NCBI GenBank assembly: GCA_039028935.1
Contig: JBCCHD010000013.1
Location: 39,904 to 103,903, forward strand
Origin: Pseudomonadota bacterium
GTDB lineage: Bacteria; Pseudomonadota; Gammaproteobacteria; Steroidobacterales; SZUA-146
Direction of reading: 5' to 3'
Length of the DNA: 64,000 nt
The first letter of the stretch is position 1; every line of letters begins with the position of its first letter. Position numbers and translations under genes: made by a program. Below the pieces are notes generated by a model. It made no database searches, had not been told where the DNA came from, and was given only the letters and a program-made list of their open reading frames with translations. Shown piece after piece: positions 34,586 through 44,990 of the stretch.

Positions 34586-37045
34586 ATGAAAAGAATGTTA
34601 GTCAATGCAACTCAACCTGAAGAGTTGCGCGTGGCAATGGTCGATGGCCAAAAACTCTACGACCTGGACATCGAAGTCCCGTCACGTGAACAAAAAAAAT
34701 CCAATATTTACAAAGGTAAAATTACGCGCATCGAGCCCAGTCTCGAAGCGGCCTTCGTCGATTATGGCGCGGCCCGCCACGGGTTCCTACCACTAAAAGA
34801 AATTTCGCGGACCTACTTCAAGAAGAAAGCCGATGCGGGCAAACGCATCAACATTCGAGATGTGCTTGAAGAGGGACAAGAATTAGTGGTTCAGGTTGAG
34901 AAGGAAGAGCGAGGCAACAAAGGTGCAGCGCTGACTACCTTTATCAGCCTCGCCGGTCGCTTTATGGTGCTGATGCCCAACAACCCTCGCGCTGGGGGCG
35001 TTTCGCGTCGCATTGAGGGCGCCGATCGCAACGAGCTCCGCGACGCACTTTCCAGCCTAACCATTCCTAAAGGCATGGGTGTGATCGTACGCACAGCAGG
35101 CGTTGGTCGCAGCGAAGAAGAGCTCGCCTGGGATCTGGATTACCTCATCAGTGTGTGGAATGCCATCGAGTCCGCCGTTGACTCCCGCAAAGCGCCCTTC
35201 CTTGTTTATCAAGAGAGCAATGCGATCATTCGTGCACTGCGCGACCATCTGAGCAATGACACGGGCGAAATCGTCATCGATGATGAATCGATCTGCAATG
35301 AGGCGCGTGAATTTATCGAGCGAGTCATGCCGCACAATGCGCGCAAACTCAAGCACTACACCGAGTCGACGCCGCTGTTCACACGGTTTCAGATTGAAAG
35401 CCAAATCGAATCGGCGTTTTCGCATAAAGTGGATCTTCCCTCCGGTGGCAGCATTGTCATTGATGCGACCGAGGCCCTGGTTTCTATTGATATCAACTCC
35501 GCGCGCGCAACGCGCGGCGACGACATCGAGACTACGGCATTCAATACCAATCTGGAGGCGGCCGACGCCATTGCGCGGCAACTTCGAATTCGCGATATGG
35601 GTGGCTTGATCGTCATCGACTTCATCGATATGAACCAATCGCGCAATCAACGCGAAGTTGAAAATCGACTTCGCGAAGCCGTCAAAGTGGATCGCGCCCG
35701 AGTGCAAATCGGTCGTATTTCCCGGTTCGGTCTTCTCGAAATGTCACGCCAACGGCTGCGCCCATCGCTCGAAGAATCCAGCAACATCGTTTGCCCTCGC
35801 TGCAATGGTCAAGGCGTCATTCGTGATGTTGAATCACTCGCGCTCGCTATTTTGCGCTTGCTCGGTGAAGAGGTACGAAAAGACCACACCGCCAAGGTCA
35901 TTGCCAACGTACCGGTGGAGGTCGCCAGCTTTCTGCTCAATGAAAAGCGCGACTGGGTGAACAACCTCGAACAGAAAAACGGGACTGACATCGTGATCAC
36001 TCCCGACCCACGTTTGCAGACGCCTAACTACTCGATACGCCGTGTGCGTGGAGACGAAGCCAATCTGCCCGAGAACAGCAGCGCGAGTTATCAGCTCATC
36101 GGCGACGGCACCGAAGAAGAGACCGAGAGTGGCAGCAGTCGGGATCGCACACCCAAGCCACAGCAGCCGGCGGTCAGCGGAATCGTGCCGACCGGCCCAG
36201 CCCCGACGCCGGTCCGTAAGGAAGCGACTGTCGAGAAAGCCGGGCTGATTGCTACGATTAAATCCTGGTTTAGCAGCAGCGACGAAGAAAAAGACTCGTC
36301 GGCCAACGACAAGAGCAAGCCCCAGCGCAGCCGCCAGGGCGGTCGACAGCAGCAAAATCGCAAGCGAAACGAACGTAGTGGACGTCGCAGTTCGCGCGGC
36401 GGTCGTAATCGCCGACGTCGTGGCAAGTCAGACAAACCGAAAGCGACGGCCAATCAGGCTTCGCAAAAGAACACGAAACGCAAGCCCGATAACGCCAATC
36501 AATCAGGTGGTGACGCCAGTAAAAAAGAGTCGGCAAACAACGAGGACGGAAAGCAAGGCGCGCGCACGCCTCGTCGTCGTCGAGGCCGTCGGGGTTCGCG
36601 AAATCGTAACCGTCAAACGCAAAATCGCAATGGCGACACGCCGAACAAGCCCAAGGAGGCCAATGACGGCGGTCGTCAAAACACGACCAGCAAAAACGGC
36701 AACCAGCCAAATAACGATTCGAATAAGCCCTCACGATCGCCCGCTGCGAATCAGCGTGGCGAGCGTTCCGGTAAGCCGGATGCGTCGGCAGCCCAAAAAA
36801 AGCCGGACGTGAATGGCGGCGGCGAAACGGCGCGCAAGCCAAAATCCGAAACGCCGGCTCAAGCGTCCTCGGGCGGCGAGCGTTCGCGCAGTGAGCGCCA
36901 CAGCAAACCAGAGGCGAAACCGACCAGCAAAACGCCGGAAACCGTCAAGACGGACAGCGGCACGGCAAGTTCGAAAAAAACCTATACCGTTTGGTCATCC
37001 GAAGGTTCCGCGGCACCGCGCAGTGGACCCGGTCGCGACGACTAG
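34586..37045 (+). CDS. rne: ribonuclease E
   Basis: The protein is 819 residues. The catalytic half (about 1-510) has an S1 domain starting near [18 protein letters not shown], the DNase-I-like site with metal ligands D302 (IDINSAR) and D345 (VIDFIDM), and the zinc link C403-PR-C406; all match E. coli numbering within two residues. Residues about 515-819 are a disordered Arg/Asn/Gln/Ser-rich scaffold with runs of RRRRG type that bind RNA, shorter than in E. coli (1061). The C-terminus TYTVWSSEG stands out from the low-complexity tail and could be a partner-binding micro-motif. RNase E starts mRNA decay and processes rRNA and tRNA at the inner membrane. Confidence 0.96.
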   Translation: MKRMLVNATQPEELRVAMVDGQKLYDLDIEVPSREQKKSNIYKGKITRIEPSLEAAFVDYGAARHGFLPLKEISRTYFKKKADAGKRINIRDVLEEGQELVVQVEKEERGNKGAALTTFISLAGRFMVLMPNNPRAGGVSRRIEGADRNELRDALSSLTIPKGMGVIVRTAGVGRSEEELAWDLDYLISVWNAIESAVDSRKAPFLVYQESNAIIRALRDHLSNDTGEIVIDDESICNEAREFIERVMPHNARKLKHYTESTPLFTRFQIESQIESAFSHKVDLPSGGSIVIDATEALVSIDINSARATRGDDIETTAFNTNLEAADAIARQLRIRDMGGLIVIDFIDMNQSRNQREVENRLREAVKVDRARVQIGRISRFGLLEMSRQRLRPSLEESSNIVCPRCNGQGVIRDVESLALAILRLLGEEVRKDHTAKVIANVPVEVASFLLNEKRDWVNNLEQKNGTDIVITPDPRLQTPNYSIRRVRGDEANLPENSSASYQLIGDGTEEETESGSSRDRTPKPQQPAVSGIVPTGPAPTPVRKEATVEKAGLIATIKSWFSSSDEEKDSSANDKSKPQRSRQGGRQQQNRKRNERSGRRSSRGGRNRRRRGKSDKPKATANQASQKNTKRKPDNANQSGGDASKKESANNEDGKQGARTPRRRRGRRGSRNRNRQTQNRNGDTPNKPKEANDGGRQNTTSKNGNQPNNDSNKPSRSPAANQRGERSGKPDASAAQKKPDVNGGGETARKPKSETPAQASSGGERSRSERHSKPEAKPTSKTPETVKTDSGTASSKKTYTVWSSEGSAAPRSGPGRDD

Positions 37046-37076
37046 ACAACGGCTCACTCGTTAAAGCAAAAAAAAA

Positions 37077-37101
37077 GCCGGACGATGGTCCGGCTTTTTT
37101 T
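37077..37101 (+). terminator. rho-independent terminator after rne
   Basis: Stem GCCGGAC / GTCCGGC with a GATG loop, preceded by a long A-run and followed by seven T. It lies 32 bases after the rne stop and can also stop the convergent minus-strand operon. Confidence 0.92.
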
Positions 37102-37116
37102 ATTCGACAACCGCGC

Positions 37117-37626
37117 CTACGTGACGGTACTGATACTGTTTTCGGTCAGTGTGTGTAACAACCCTGCAGTCGCATTGAGCGTTAAGTCAACCACGCGCGT
37201 AAACCCCTGCGCACCGCCATAAAATGGATCGGGCACGTATTTCGGCACATCACCGGTTCCGTAGTCCATGAGCAAACGGATCCGATGCTGTTCTCGGCGT
37301 GGGCACGCGCGACTCAAGTTGAATAAATTATCCTTGTCCATCGCGATGATGTGGTCGAACAGCGTGAAGTCTTCGGATCGAATGGCCCGCGCGCGCTGGG
37401 TGCTGAGATCGATTCCCACCCGCTCTGCGGCCGCCACGGCTCGTCGATCGGGCGGTTCGCCGGCGTGGTAGGCATGCGTGCCCGCCGAGTCGACCAATAA
37501 TTGAAATGGCAAATCGGCCTCATCTCGATGCTTCTCGAGTGCCCCCTGCGCGGTTGGAGATCGACAAATATTGCCCATACACACAAACAGCACGCTGACG
37601 GTTTGAATGGTCGATGGTCGATTCAC
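37117..37626 (-). CDS. low-molecular-weight protein-tyrosine phosphatase family protein
   Basis: The protein is 169 residues. The P-loop CX5R is CMGNICRS (Cys16 nucleophile, Arg22), and the general acid Asp lies in VPDPFYGG. It dephosphorylates phosphotyrosine or small acyl phosphates in the cytoplasm. It is downstream of kdsB in the same direction, 166 bases away, an association common in Gammaproteobacteria. No exopolysaccharide tyrosine kinase is nearby, so the target is unknown. Confidence 0.9.
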   Translation of the reverse strand: MNRPSTIQTVSVLFVCMGNICRSPTAQGALEKHRDEADLPFQLLVDSAGTHAYHAGEPPDRRAVAAAERVGIDLSTQRARAIRSEDFTLFDHIIAMDKDNLFNLSRACPRREQHRIRLLMDYGTGDVPKYVPDPFYGGAQGFTRVVDLTLNATAGLLHTLTENSISTVT

Positions 37627-37792
37627 CGTCGTGTTTCCCTCAACATAGCCATATTCCCGGGTTTTGTTTGCACGCTTGCCTTCACGTGAACAACGTACAA
37701 CGGCCGCTGGTCACCCACTTTACTCGTCCGGTTGACATCGGACGTGAGAGCTGGCCATACGCCTGCGCCGTCGGGCCGAATCGACAGAACAA

Positions 37793-38548
37793 CTAGTTCG
37801 CCGAGTTAAATCGGGCTCTCGCCGTTTCGAGATCGGCCGGTGTATCGACGCCAGGTGGCGGTGCGGATTTAGCCAGGCCAACGATGATCGGCCAACCCTG
37901 CCACAGCGCTCGCAGTTGCTCGAGTCGTTCATGCTGTTCAAGCGCGCAGGGTCCCGCCTCTGCAAACGCCCTTAACGCCTCCCTACGGTAGCCGTAAACA
38001 CCGATGTGACGCAATGCCTGCACTGGCGGAACGTCCTCGATATCTCGTAACCAAGGCACTACGGCGCGGCTAAAATACAGGGCAAATCCGTTCTTTGCGC
38101 AGACTACTTTGACTGTATTAGGGTCATTCAATTGCGAAGGATCGAGAGCGGCGGCAAGGGTTGCAATGGACGCGGTGCGCATTTCGAGCAGCTTGGCCAC
38201 TTGTATTATGTTGTCTGGCGGAATAAACGGCTCATCACCTTGAACGTTGATCACAATGCGGTCGGCGTCCCACCCAAGCACGTCGGCGACCTCGTTCATG
38301 CGGTCCGTTCCGCTTTGATGCGCCGCCCCAGTCATCATCACCGAAACACCCGCTTCGCGGCAGACCGCTTCGATCCGGGCGTCATCTGTCGCCACCACAA
38401 GTGTCTCTGGACCGGCGCGCTGTACTTGTTCTACCGTACGCAGAATGAGTGGCTTACCCGCGAGTTCAAGCAACGGTTTGCCAGGCAGTCGCGTGGAATC
38501 GTGCCGCGCCGGAATCACAACGTTAAAGGGCTCTGCGGAATGCGTCAT
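37793..38548 (-). CDS. kdsB: 3-deoxy-manno-octulosonate cytidylyltransferase
   Basis: The enzyme is 251 residues. The N-terminal nucleotide-binding motif IPARHDSTRLPGKPL is diagnostic, followed by ATDDARIEAV, GTDRMNEVA and NVQGDEPFIPP. It activates Kdo as CMP-Kdo for lipopolysaccharide inner-core synthesis. It overlaps the ycaR-like gene by four bases and ends the msbA-lpxK-ycaR-kdsB run. Confidence 0.96.
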   Translation of the reverse strand: MTHSAEPFNVVIPARHDSTRLPGKPLLELAGKPLILRTVEQVQRAGPETLVVATDDARIEAVCREAGVSVMMTGAAHQSGTDRMNEVADVLGWDADRIVINVQGDEPFIPPDNIIQVAKLLEMRTASIATLAAALDPSQLNDPNTVKVVCAKNGFALYFSRAVVPWLRDIEDVPPVQALRHIGVYGYRREALRAFAEAGPCALEQHERLEQLRALWQGWPIIVGLAKSAPPPGVDTPADLETARARFNSAN

Positions 38549-38742
38549 TCGCCCGCCATGTAGTTGGCCAATTCGTCAGTGCTCAAATGCTGTGCCTCAT
38601 CAACCATCATAATGGGTTTGCCATCACGCAACGGAAAGGCCATACGCTCGGCGCGGCACAGTAGCACCTGCGCGCCAGCACGATAGACCAACTCGCTCTT
38701 GCAAGCTGGACACGCCAACATATCGAGCAAGGCATGATCCAT
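38545..38742 (-). CDS. ycaR: Trm112/YcaR family protein
   Basis: The protein is 65 residues. The zinc-ribbon-like half is reduced: CPACKSEL at the N-terminus and a single Cys in VLLCRAERMAFPLRDGKPIM. The ending MMVDEA is typical. YcaR is a small conserved protein of unclear role, always placed between lpxK and kdsB. It overlaps kdsB by four bases. Confidence 0.92.
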   Translation of the reverse strand: MDHALLDMLACPACKSELVYRAGAQVLLCRAERMAFPLRDGKPIMMVDEAQHLSTDELANYMAGE

Positions 38743-38748
38743 AACCTC

Positions 38749-39750
38749 TTACCTCTTTAACGACTCGCGACACAAAGACATCACCGATTGCATTATAGAC
38801 GTCGACAACGATTCCGACACCAGCGTGTCGACCATTACCGAATACATACGCGAGTCGGCAAACGCGGCGCATTTGACGGCGTCTTTCTCGGTCATGAGAA
38901 TCGGCAGATCGTCGCCGAAAGTCAAACTGTCGGGGGTGAACGCATAGTGATCAGCGAAAGGGTGAGACACAACGTCGAGCCCGTGACTTTCAAGACTCGA
39001 GAAAAACCGTTCTGGGTGGCCGATACCCGCTACCGCATGAACGCGCTGGCTGGGTAACGCATCCAATGAAACGTGATCACCGGTGAGCAGATGGCGCAGT
39101 CGCGGGTTACCCAAGGCCATACCTTCCCCGTCTTGCAATGACTGGCGATGCCACACCACTTCATCCACCTCATCTAGCCGCGACAGCGGTTCCCGCAACG
39201 GACCGGCGGGCAGTAGGCGTTTGTTTCCAAATCGGCGCTCCACATCGACAATGCAAATCTCCAAGTCCCGATCCAATCCATAGTGCTGAAGGCCGTCATC
39301 ACACACAACAAGTTCTACGCCCTGCGCCTCGAGAATGGCGACCGCATCCGCACGACGAGGCGCCAACGCAATCGGTGCGGCTACCGCACGAGACAGTAGC
39401 ATCGCTTCGTCACCCGCACTCGTCGCGTTATCGCCAGCGGCAAGCAGTCGCGGTGTCTCGTCGCGTGCGCCATAGCCGCGCGTGGCAACCCCTGGCTGAA
39501 TGCCCTGCCTCTGACATTGCTTGACGAGCCACACGACAAAGGGCGTTTTGCCGGCGCCCCCCACCGTTAGATTGCCGACCACGACCACCGGCACGCCCGC
39601 TCGGTAACGTGACTTCATAGACCATCGATACACACGGCGGCGCAAGCGGATGATGAAACCGTACAACCACGAGAGCGGGCGCAGCAGGTGACCACTCGGC
39701 GCGTTGTTGTACCACACAGCATGAAGCCAACGCTCAAGGGTCGTACGCAT
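38749..39750 (-). CDS. lpxK: tetraacyldisaccharide 4'-kinase
   Basis: The enzyme is 333 residues from ATG 39750 with GAGG 6 bases upstream; a 39-codon upstream extension overlapping msbA is rejected. A single N-terminal membrane-associated helix precedes the Walker A motif GNLTVGGAGKTP; DDGLQHYGLDRDL and TEKDAVK are LpxK hallmarks. It phosphorylates the lipid A precursor at the 4' position on the inner membrane. It follows msbA with a 7-base gap. Confidence 0.95.
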   Translation of the reverse strand: MRTTLERWLHAVWYNNAPSGHLLRPLSWLYGFIIRLRRRVYRWSMKSRYRAGVPVVVVGNLTVGGAGKTPFVVWLVKQCQRQGIQPGVATRGYGARDETPRLLAAGDNATSAGDEAMLLSRAVAAPIALAPRRADAVAILEAQGVELVVCDDGLQHYGLDRDLEICIVDVERRFGNKRLLPAGPLREPLSRLDEVDEVVWHRQSLQDGEGMALGNPRLRHLLTGDHVSLDALPSQRVHAVAGIGHPERFFSSLESHGLDVVSHPFADHYAFTPDSLTFGDDLPILMTEKDAVKCAAFADSRMYSVMVDTLVSESLSTSIMQSVMSLCRESLKR

Positions 39751-39757
39751 GATCGCC

Positions 39758-41509
39758 TCAGTCAGACCCGTCATTTGCCGCAAACTGTAGATCATGAAGA
39801 CTCGCGTAAAGTCCTTCACGAGCAAGCAGCTCGGCATGCGTGCCGGTCTCAACGATGTTGCCTTCATCCATCACGACGATGCGATCCGCGTTCTCAATGG
39901 TGGAGAGTCGATGCGCAATCACCAGCGTCGTGCGATCAAGCATCAGTTCTTTCAACGCACGCTGGATAATTTGTTCGGATTCTGAATCGAGTGACGCAGT
40001 GGCCTCGTCCAAGATCAGTACAGGCGCGTTTTTCAGCAAGGCCCGTGCAATGGCGATTCGTTGGCGCTGACCGCCCGACAACAACACCCCTTTGTCGCCG
40101 ACCAGCGTTTGCAACCCGTCCGGCATGCGCGACACAAAGTCCATAACGTGGGCTTTGCGGGCAGCCGATTCAATTCGTTCTGGCGTGGCGTTACGTAGCG
40201 CTCCGTACGCAATGTTATTGGCAATCGTATCGTTGAACAGCGTGATGTCCTGGCTAACCAACGCAATATGCTGACGCAAATTTGACAGCACGTAGTCGTT
40301 AATATCGAGACCATCCAGCGTGATGCGACCACTGCTTGGCTCGTAAAATCGCGGTAATAGACTGACCAGCGTGGTTTTACCACTCCCTGACTTACCGACA
40401 AACGCCAGCGTTTGACCCGGCTCAACACGAACATCAATAAACGACAACACGTTCTTGTCCGTGCCTTTATAACGAAACGAGACATCGTGATAGGTAATCG
40501 CACCATCAACCGTTTCTTTTGTCGTGTTACCTTCATCGGTTTCCGGCGCCTCATCGAGCACGGCAAAAATGCTGCGCGCCGCCGCGATACCTCGCTGCAC
40601 AACGGAATTGATGTCAGTGATTCGCTTGAGCGGATCCATTAAGAGCAACATCGCGCCAATGAAAGAGCTAAACTTTCCGGGCGTCAAGCCCGTATCCGGA
40701 CGGATCGCAAAACTGATTATGCCCACCAGACCCAGCGCCGCAATCAGCTGAATAACCGGCACACTGATGGCCTTCACCAGCACCTGCTTCATGAACGCAC
40801 GGCGATTAGACTCGTTAATCCGATCAAACTCTTGATTCTCAAGCTTGCCGCCGGCGTAAATCTTGATGACCTTATGACCACCAATCGCCTCTTCGGTGCG
40901 CTGAGTGACCCCACCCATCGATTGTTGAATACGCTCGCTATAAGCACGAAACCGTTTCCCCGCATAGCGGATCAAGAGTGCAATAGGCGGTCCGACAATG
41001 AGTATGAACAGCGAGAGCTGAGGACTCATGTAAATCATCCAAGCGAGCAACGCGATCAGCGTCAGTGTATCGCGTATGACGATCGTCACGGCTCGTGTGA
41101 TGGACTCGGAAACCTGCTCAGCGTTGTATGTCAGCTTCGATAACAACACGCCGGCTGAACTGTGGTCGTAAAACGACGTTGGCAGTGACACCAGACGCGA
41201 GAACAACTGCTGTCGCAACGTTGTTACCACCTTGCGACCAATGTATTCCATGTAGTAAGTCGACAGAAACCCAGCCACACCGCGCGCGACAAACACAACA
41301 AAGATAGCCCATGGTATCCAACGATTGACATTCGTCTGACGATCTACAAACGTACCATCGATCAGCGGCTCGACGAGCATAACCAGGCCCGCAACAGAGG
41401 CGGCATACAGGCCCATCCCGAGCGACGCGAGCACAAAATACCCCCAGTAGGGAAGGCCATAGCCAATCAGGCGCCGGTAGATTTGACCACCTGTGTGCGT
41501 ATCGGACAC
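39758..41509 (-). CDS. msbA: lipid A export ATP-binding/permease protein
   Basis: The protein is 583 residues, a typical ABC half-transporter. Six membrane helices lie in residues about 1-310. The ATPase domain has Walker A GKSGSGKTTL, signature LSGGQRQR, Walker B VLILDEATA and switch HRLST. A homodimer flips lipid A-core across the inner membrane. It is co-directional with lpxK (downstream) and the exbD gene (upstream, 5 bases). Confidence 0.95.
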   Translation of the reverse strand: MSDTHTGGQIYRRLIGYGLPYWGYFVLASLGMGLYAASVAGLVMLVEPLIDGTFVDRQTNVNRWIPWAIFVVFVARGVAGFLSTYYMEYIGRKVVTTLRQQLFSRLVSLPTSFYDHSSAGVLLSKLTYNAEQVSESITRAVTIVIRDTLTLIALLAWMIYMSPQLSLFILIVGPPIALLIRYAGKRFRAYSERIQQSMGGVTQRTEEAIGGHKVIKIYAGGKLENQEFDRINESNRRAFMKQVLVKAISVPVIQLIAALGLVGIISFAIRPDTGLTPGKFSSFIGAMLLLMDPLKRITDINSVVQRGIAAARSIFAVLDEAPETDEGNTTKETVDGAITYHDVSFRYKGTDKNVLSFIDVRVEPGQTLAFVGKSGSGKTTLVSLLPRFYEPSSGRITLDGLDINDYVLSNLRQHIALVSQDITLFNDTIANNIAYGALRNATPERIESAARKAHVMDFVSRMPDGLQTLVGDKGVLLSGGQRQRIAIARALLKNAPVLILDEATASLDSESEQIIQRALKELMLDRTTLVIAHRLSTIENADRIVVMDEGNIVETGTHAELLAREGLYASLHDLQFAANDGSD

Positions 41510-41514
41510 GGTGC

Positions 41515-41937
41515 TCAGTTCGCAGACGGTTCGCGCGTGGTAGCGATGTTGATATTGACAAAGCCCAATCGACCCGCCACATCCATGGCCGTCACCACGT
41601 GCTGATGCTTGGCCTCCGCGTCGGCGCGAATGGTGATCGCCAGCGTGCTGTCCCCATCACTGATCTTGCGTAACGCTCGACGCAGTGTGTCCGGTCGCGA
41701 ATTGACCAGGCTTTGTTGATTGACCGTATAGGTACCGGACGACGACACCGCAATTTCGATGCTGTCGACTTTGTCAGCCGACACGGATGCCTCCGCTTGA
41801 GGAAGTCGTATTTTTATTTCCGATTCTTTTACAAAAGTGGTGGACACCATAAAAAACACAAGCAGCAGCAATACCACGTCGATGAGCGACGTGAGATTGA
41901 CCTCCGGTTCTTCTCGCGTGCCGCTCTGCAGTTTCAT
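41515..41937 (-). CDS. exbD: ExbD/TolR family biopolymer transport protein
   Basis: The protein is 140 residues with one membrane helix (residues about 15-37, NLTSLIDVVLLLLVFFMVST) carrying the conserved Asp20 needed for proton-driven function. The periplasmic domain continues to the C-terminus. It pairs with the ExbB-like gene upstream (stop and start one base apart). This ExbBD pair sits in the comEC-msbA operon, a frequent gammaproteobacterial location; its TonB partner is not next to it. Confidence 0.92.
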   Translation of the reverse strand: MKLQSGTREEPEVNLTSLIDVVLLLLVFFMVSTTFVKESEIKIRLPQAEASVSADKVDSIEIAVSSSGTYTVNQQSLVNSRPDTLRRALRKISDGDSTLAITIRADAEAKHQHVVTAMDVAGRLGFVNINIATTREPSAN

Positions 41938-41938
41938 G

Positions 41939-42592
41939 TCAGGATGTGCGCGCCGTATTCTGTGGGCCCTTCACCGCGCGAACCGGGCGTCGCGCCGCCT
42001 CGATCGCATCGACCAACTTAGTCGCCTCCTGCTCCATATCGACCACTAACGAGTCGACATGGTTACGCAAATAGCGATAGCCGATCACGGCAGGAATGGC
42101 CACCGACAGACCGGCGGCCGTCGTAACAAGTGCCTGAGAAATGCCGTCGGCCAGCACCGTGGGGTTTCCCACCCCGTTGGCGGTGATCGCCGCAAAGACA
42201 CGTACCATGCCTACCACCGTGCCCAACAAACCGATAAGCGGCGAAATGGAGGCGATGGTGCCGAGCGTGGTGAGAAAGCGATTGAGATCGTGGGCCACAT
42301 GCCGACCCGTGTCTTCAATCTGCTCTTTCATGATGCCGCGATCGCGCGTGCGCGCCGCCAGGCCCGCGGACAGAATACGACCAAGGGGGGAACTGTCACG
42401 CAACACCTGCACGTGACGCTCGTCGAGTTCGCCCTTCTCCACCCAGTTCCAGACTTTCGCGCTCATACCCTCTGGCAACACGCGTTTGCGCTGAAGTGTC
42501 CATAACCGCTCGATGATGATGGCCGCAGCCAACACGGAACACAGGATCAGCGGGGCCATCAACCAGCCGCCCGCTCGAACAATTTCAAACAT
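41939..42592 (-). CDS. exbB: MotA/TolQ/ExbB proton channel family protein
   Basis: The protein is 217 residues with three membrane helices (about 8-28, 110-133 and 152-175). SISPLIGLLGTVVGMVRVF and the following ISQALVTTAAGLSVAIPAV are the signature helices. It forms the pentameric stator around ExbD and uses the proton gradient to drive an envelope partner. Expression is expected together with exbD and msbA. Confidence 0.93.
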   Translation of the reverse strand: MFEIVRAGGWLMAPLILCSVLAAAIIIERLWTLQRKRVLPEGMSAKVWNWVEKGELDERHVQVLRDSSPLGRILSAGLAARTRDRGIMKEQIEDTGRHVAHDLNRFLTTLGTIASISPLIGLLGTVVGMVRVFAAITANGVGNPTVLADGISQALVTTAAGLSVAIPAVIGYRYLRNHVDSLVVDMEQEATKLVDAIEAARRPVRAVKGPQNTARTS

Positions 42593-42647
42593 TAAGTTAC
42601 GCCGTTAAATCAGACGGTTGCAGATTACCACGCCGATACACGAAAGC

Positions 42648-44990
42648 CTACCGCGCGGGCGCGCGCCAGCGCCATACGCCGAGGCGGTTCTGGCGGGCAA
42701 ATCGGGCCAATTCGAGCGTGCCGCTTCGCCCTGCCAAGAACTGCATCTGACCGTACTCCGCGGTGGTTAACACCTGTGCGCCGACGGCCGACCATCGCCT
42801 GATCACACGATCGCGCGGCATACCCCACTGATTTTCATATCCGTTGCTAAACACAACAAATCGAGGTGTGGTCGCGGCGGCAAAGTACGGATCGGAGGAC
42901 GACACACTACCGTGATGAGCGCCGATGATCAGGTCGAGTTGAGTATCCTCAAGTTCCGGAAGTAACCGACGCTCCTGACGTGCATTGAGATCTCCGGTGA
43001 ACAACACCGCGCCGGTTGCCGATTGCACGAGCAAAGCGCACGACGCGTCGTTACCTTCAAAGTGTGAATGTGTCGGTGGATGGAGAAACCGAAAATGCAC
43101 CTTATCGAAATCAAATGCCAGACCGGCACGACAAGGACGCGCGCGATTGAGCGACGGCATAGGCTCGCCAACCCAGATTCGGTCGGTTGACAGGGCCTCA
43201 ATCAAACTGTGCACGCCGCCTGCGTGATCCCGATCAGCGTGACTGACAATCAGCGCATCCAGGTGACCAACCCCGCGACGCGCAAGGGCGGGAATCACTG
43301 TCTGTTGAGCGCTGTCGCCACCCGGCCAAGCGTTACCGGTGTCATAGACTACCGTGTGATGACGCGTTTGAATCACCACCGATAACGCCTGACCAACATC
43401 GAGTACATCGATGCGAAACTCGCCGAGTGCAGGTGAGTCCGCTCGCAGAACGAACAGCGGCAGCACGAGCAGAACGCTCAATCTACGAGCGGGAAACGCA
43501 GCCGGCAGCAGCCAGCTCAATGCACACAGCGTGATCGGCACCGCCAACCATGTCGGCTGCGTGACATCAGTAAACGCCCATGGTTTGCTGGCGACGAGCG
43601 TCACGCCCTGCCAAATGAGATTGAGTATCCCGCTGGTCAGTGTGGCGATCCAATCGGATGCCCACGGCGCCACTAGAATGCTCACGACCAGCACGAGAAC
43701 GAGCGGCACTACGGCAACACTGAAAAGCGGAATCAACACCACATTGACCGGCAGTGAGATCCAGCTCACGCCGTGCGTAACGAGCAGGGTGATCGGCATC
43801 ATGAGCAACATCAACCCCAATTGCAGACGTGTCGCCAGCACACACCGCTGTGCAAACCCTTTGGCGGGCAAACGACCGGCCATCACGATTAGGATGGCTA
43901 GCACCGCACCAACCGACAACCAAAACCCGGTTGATAAGATCATCCAAGGATGAACAATCAGCACCACTGCGGCGGTGAGCAACAGCGTGGTCGTGGTATC
44001 GACCGCGGCCAGATTAAGTCGACACAACGTCCACAGGCACAACATAAGAAACGCGCGCAGGGTCGATATGGCAAAACCCGCGAGCGCGGCATAACACAAC
44101 GCCACCACTAAACCGGTGAGCATACCGCGTCGAACAAGATTGGCCTGAGGCCGAATCCATATTGGCGCAAAACGCCCTAGGCCATAACCCAATCCCGCGG
44201 CGAGCCCGATATGCAATCCAGAGATGGCCATCAAGTGTGCCGTACCACTTCGCCTGAGCACCTGCCAGTCCGTTTCGCTTACATCACCACGTCGACCCGT
44301 TGCCAACGCCTGTATCAATCCAGAGCTCGGCGCCGCATCCGTGAGCTGCTGAACCTGTGCGTGAATATGATCGCGTATCGCCGTGAAGCGAGCGCTTCGC
44401 GCGCGCCAAGGCAGCCGCACGGCATCACTTGATACCACGGTCGCAAGACCGCTGATTCGCGCTGCAAACAGCCAGCGCTCATAGTCAAACCCCGACTCGT
44501 TGCGTGTTCCGCGCGGCGGCTTGAGGGTCAACGACAAACGCCAACAGCTACCCCGTTCGGGAACGCTGGGTGCCCGATACCAGACGGTGCGGTACTGCAC
44601 AGCTCGAGACAGTCGATGCGCGCCTCGAACGGCAAAGACAAACCGACTCATGTCGCGCTCAACTTGGACGTCACTCACCACACATCCACTGAGCCGCATG
44701 CGTTCGCGACGCTCAACGTGCGTATCGATAAACGACGCAAACTGTGCGGCAGCGGCGAACATTCCAATGGACACACCTAGCCACCAGGAAAACGCCGCGT
44801 TCGCGGGCGTGTCGGTCAACTCTACGCTCGACGCTCGGTCAGACCACCGATAGCCGCGTATTAACCAACAGACACTCGCTAGACTCAGGGCGATGCACAT
44901 CGATCCAATCGGTTCTGGTATGACAGCCGCCAACCCCACACCGGCAATCATGCCAAGCAAACGCGCCTTGAACACCGCGCAACATCCCAC
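42648..44990 (-). CDS. comEC: ComEC/Rec2 family DNA-uptake channel protein
   Basis: The protein is 780 residues starting with GTG at 44990 (ATG 13 codons later is an alternative). Order of parts: N-terminal membrane helices and OB-like region (about 1-200); the competence domain with many helices (about 200-500, GTAHLMAISGLHIGLAAG is diagnostic); and a C-terminal metallo-beta-lactamase domain with SHADRDHAGG and GAHHGS. The family moves transforming single-stranded DNA into the cytoplasm, and the MBL domain may degrade the other strand. It lies first in the exbB-exbD-msbA direction, 55 bases upstream of exbB. Confidence 0.93.
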   Translation of the reverse strand: MGCCAVFKARLLGMIAGVGLAAVIPEPIGSMCIALSLASVCWLIRGYRWSDRASSVELTDTPANAAFSWWLGVSIGMFAAAAQFASFIDTHVERRERMRLSGCVVSDVQVERDMSRFVFAVRGAHRLSRAVQYRTVWYRAPSVPERGSCWRLSLTLKPPRGTRNESGFDYERWLFAARISGLATVVSSDAVRLPWRARSARFTAIRDHIHAQVQQLTDAAPSSGLIQALATGRRGDVSETDWQVLRRSGTAHLMAISGLHIGLAAGLGYGLGRFAPIWIRPQANLVRRGMLTGLVVALCYAALAGFAISTLRAFLMLCLWTLCRLNLAAVDTTTTLLLTAAVVLIVHPWMILSTGFWLSVGAVLAILIVMAGRLPAKGFAQRCVLATRLQLGLMLLMMPITLLVTHGVSWISLPVNVVLIPLFSVAVVPLVLVLVVSILVAPWASDWIATLTSGILNLIWQGVTLVASKPWAFTDVTQPTWLAVPITLCALSWLLPAAFPARRLSVLLVLPLFVLRADSPALGEFRIDVLDVGQALSVVIQTRHHTVVYDTGNAWPGGDSAQQTVIPALARRGVGHLDALIVSHADRDHAGGVHSLIEALSTDRIWVGEPMPSLNRARPCRAGLAFDFDKVHFRFLHPPTHSHFEGNDASCALLVQSATGAVLFTGDLNARQERRLLPELEDTQLDLIIGAHHGSVSSSDPYFAAATTPRFVVFSNGYENQWGMPRDRVIRRWSAVGAQVLTTAEYGQMQFLAGRSGTLELARFARQNRLGVWRWRAPAR

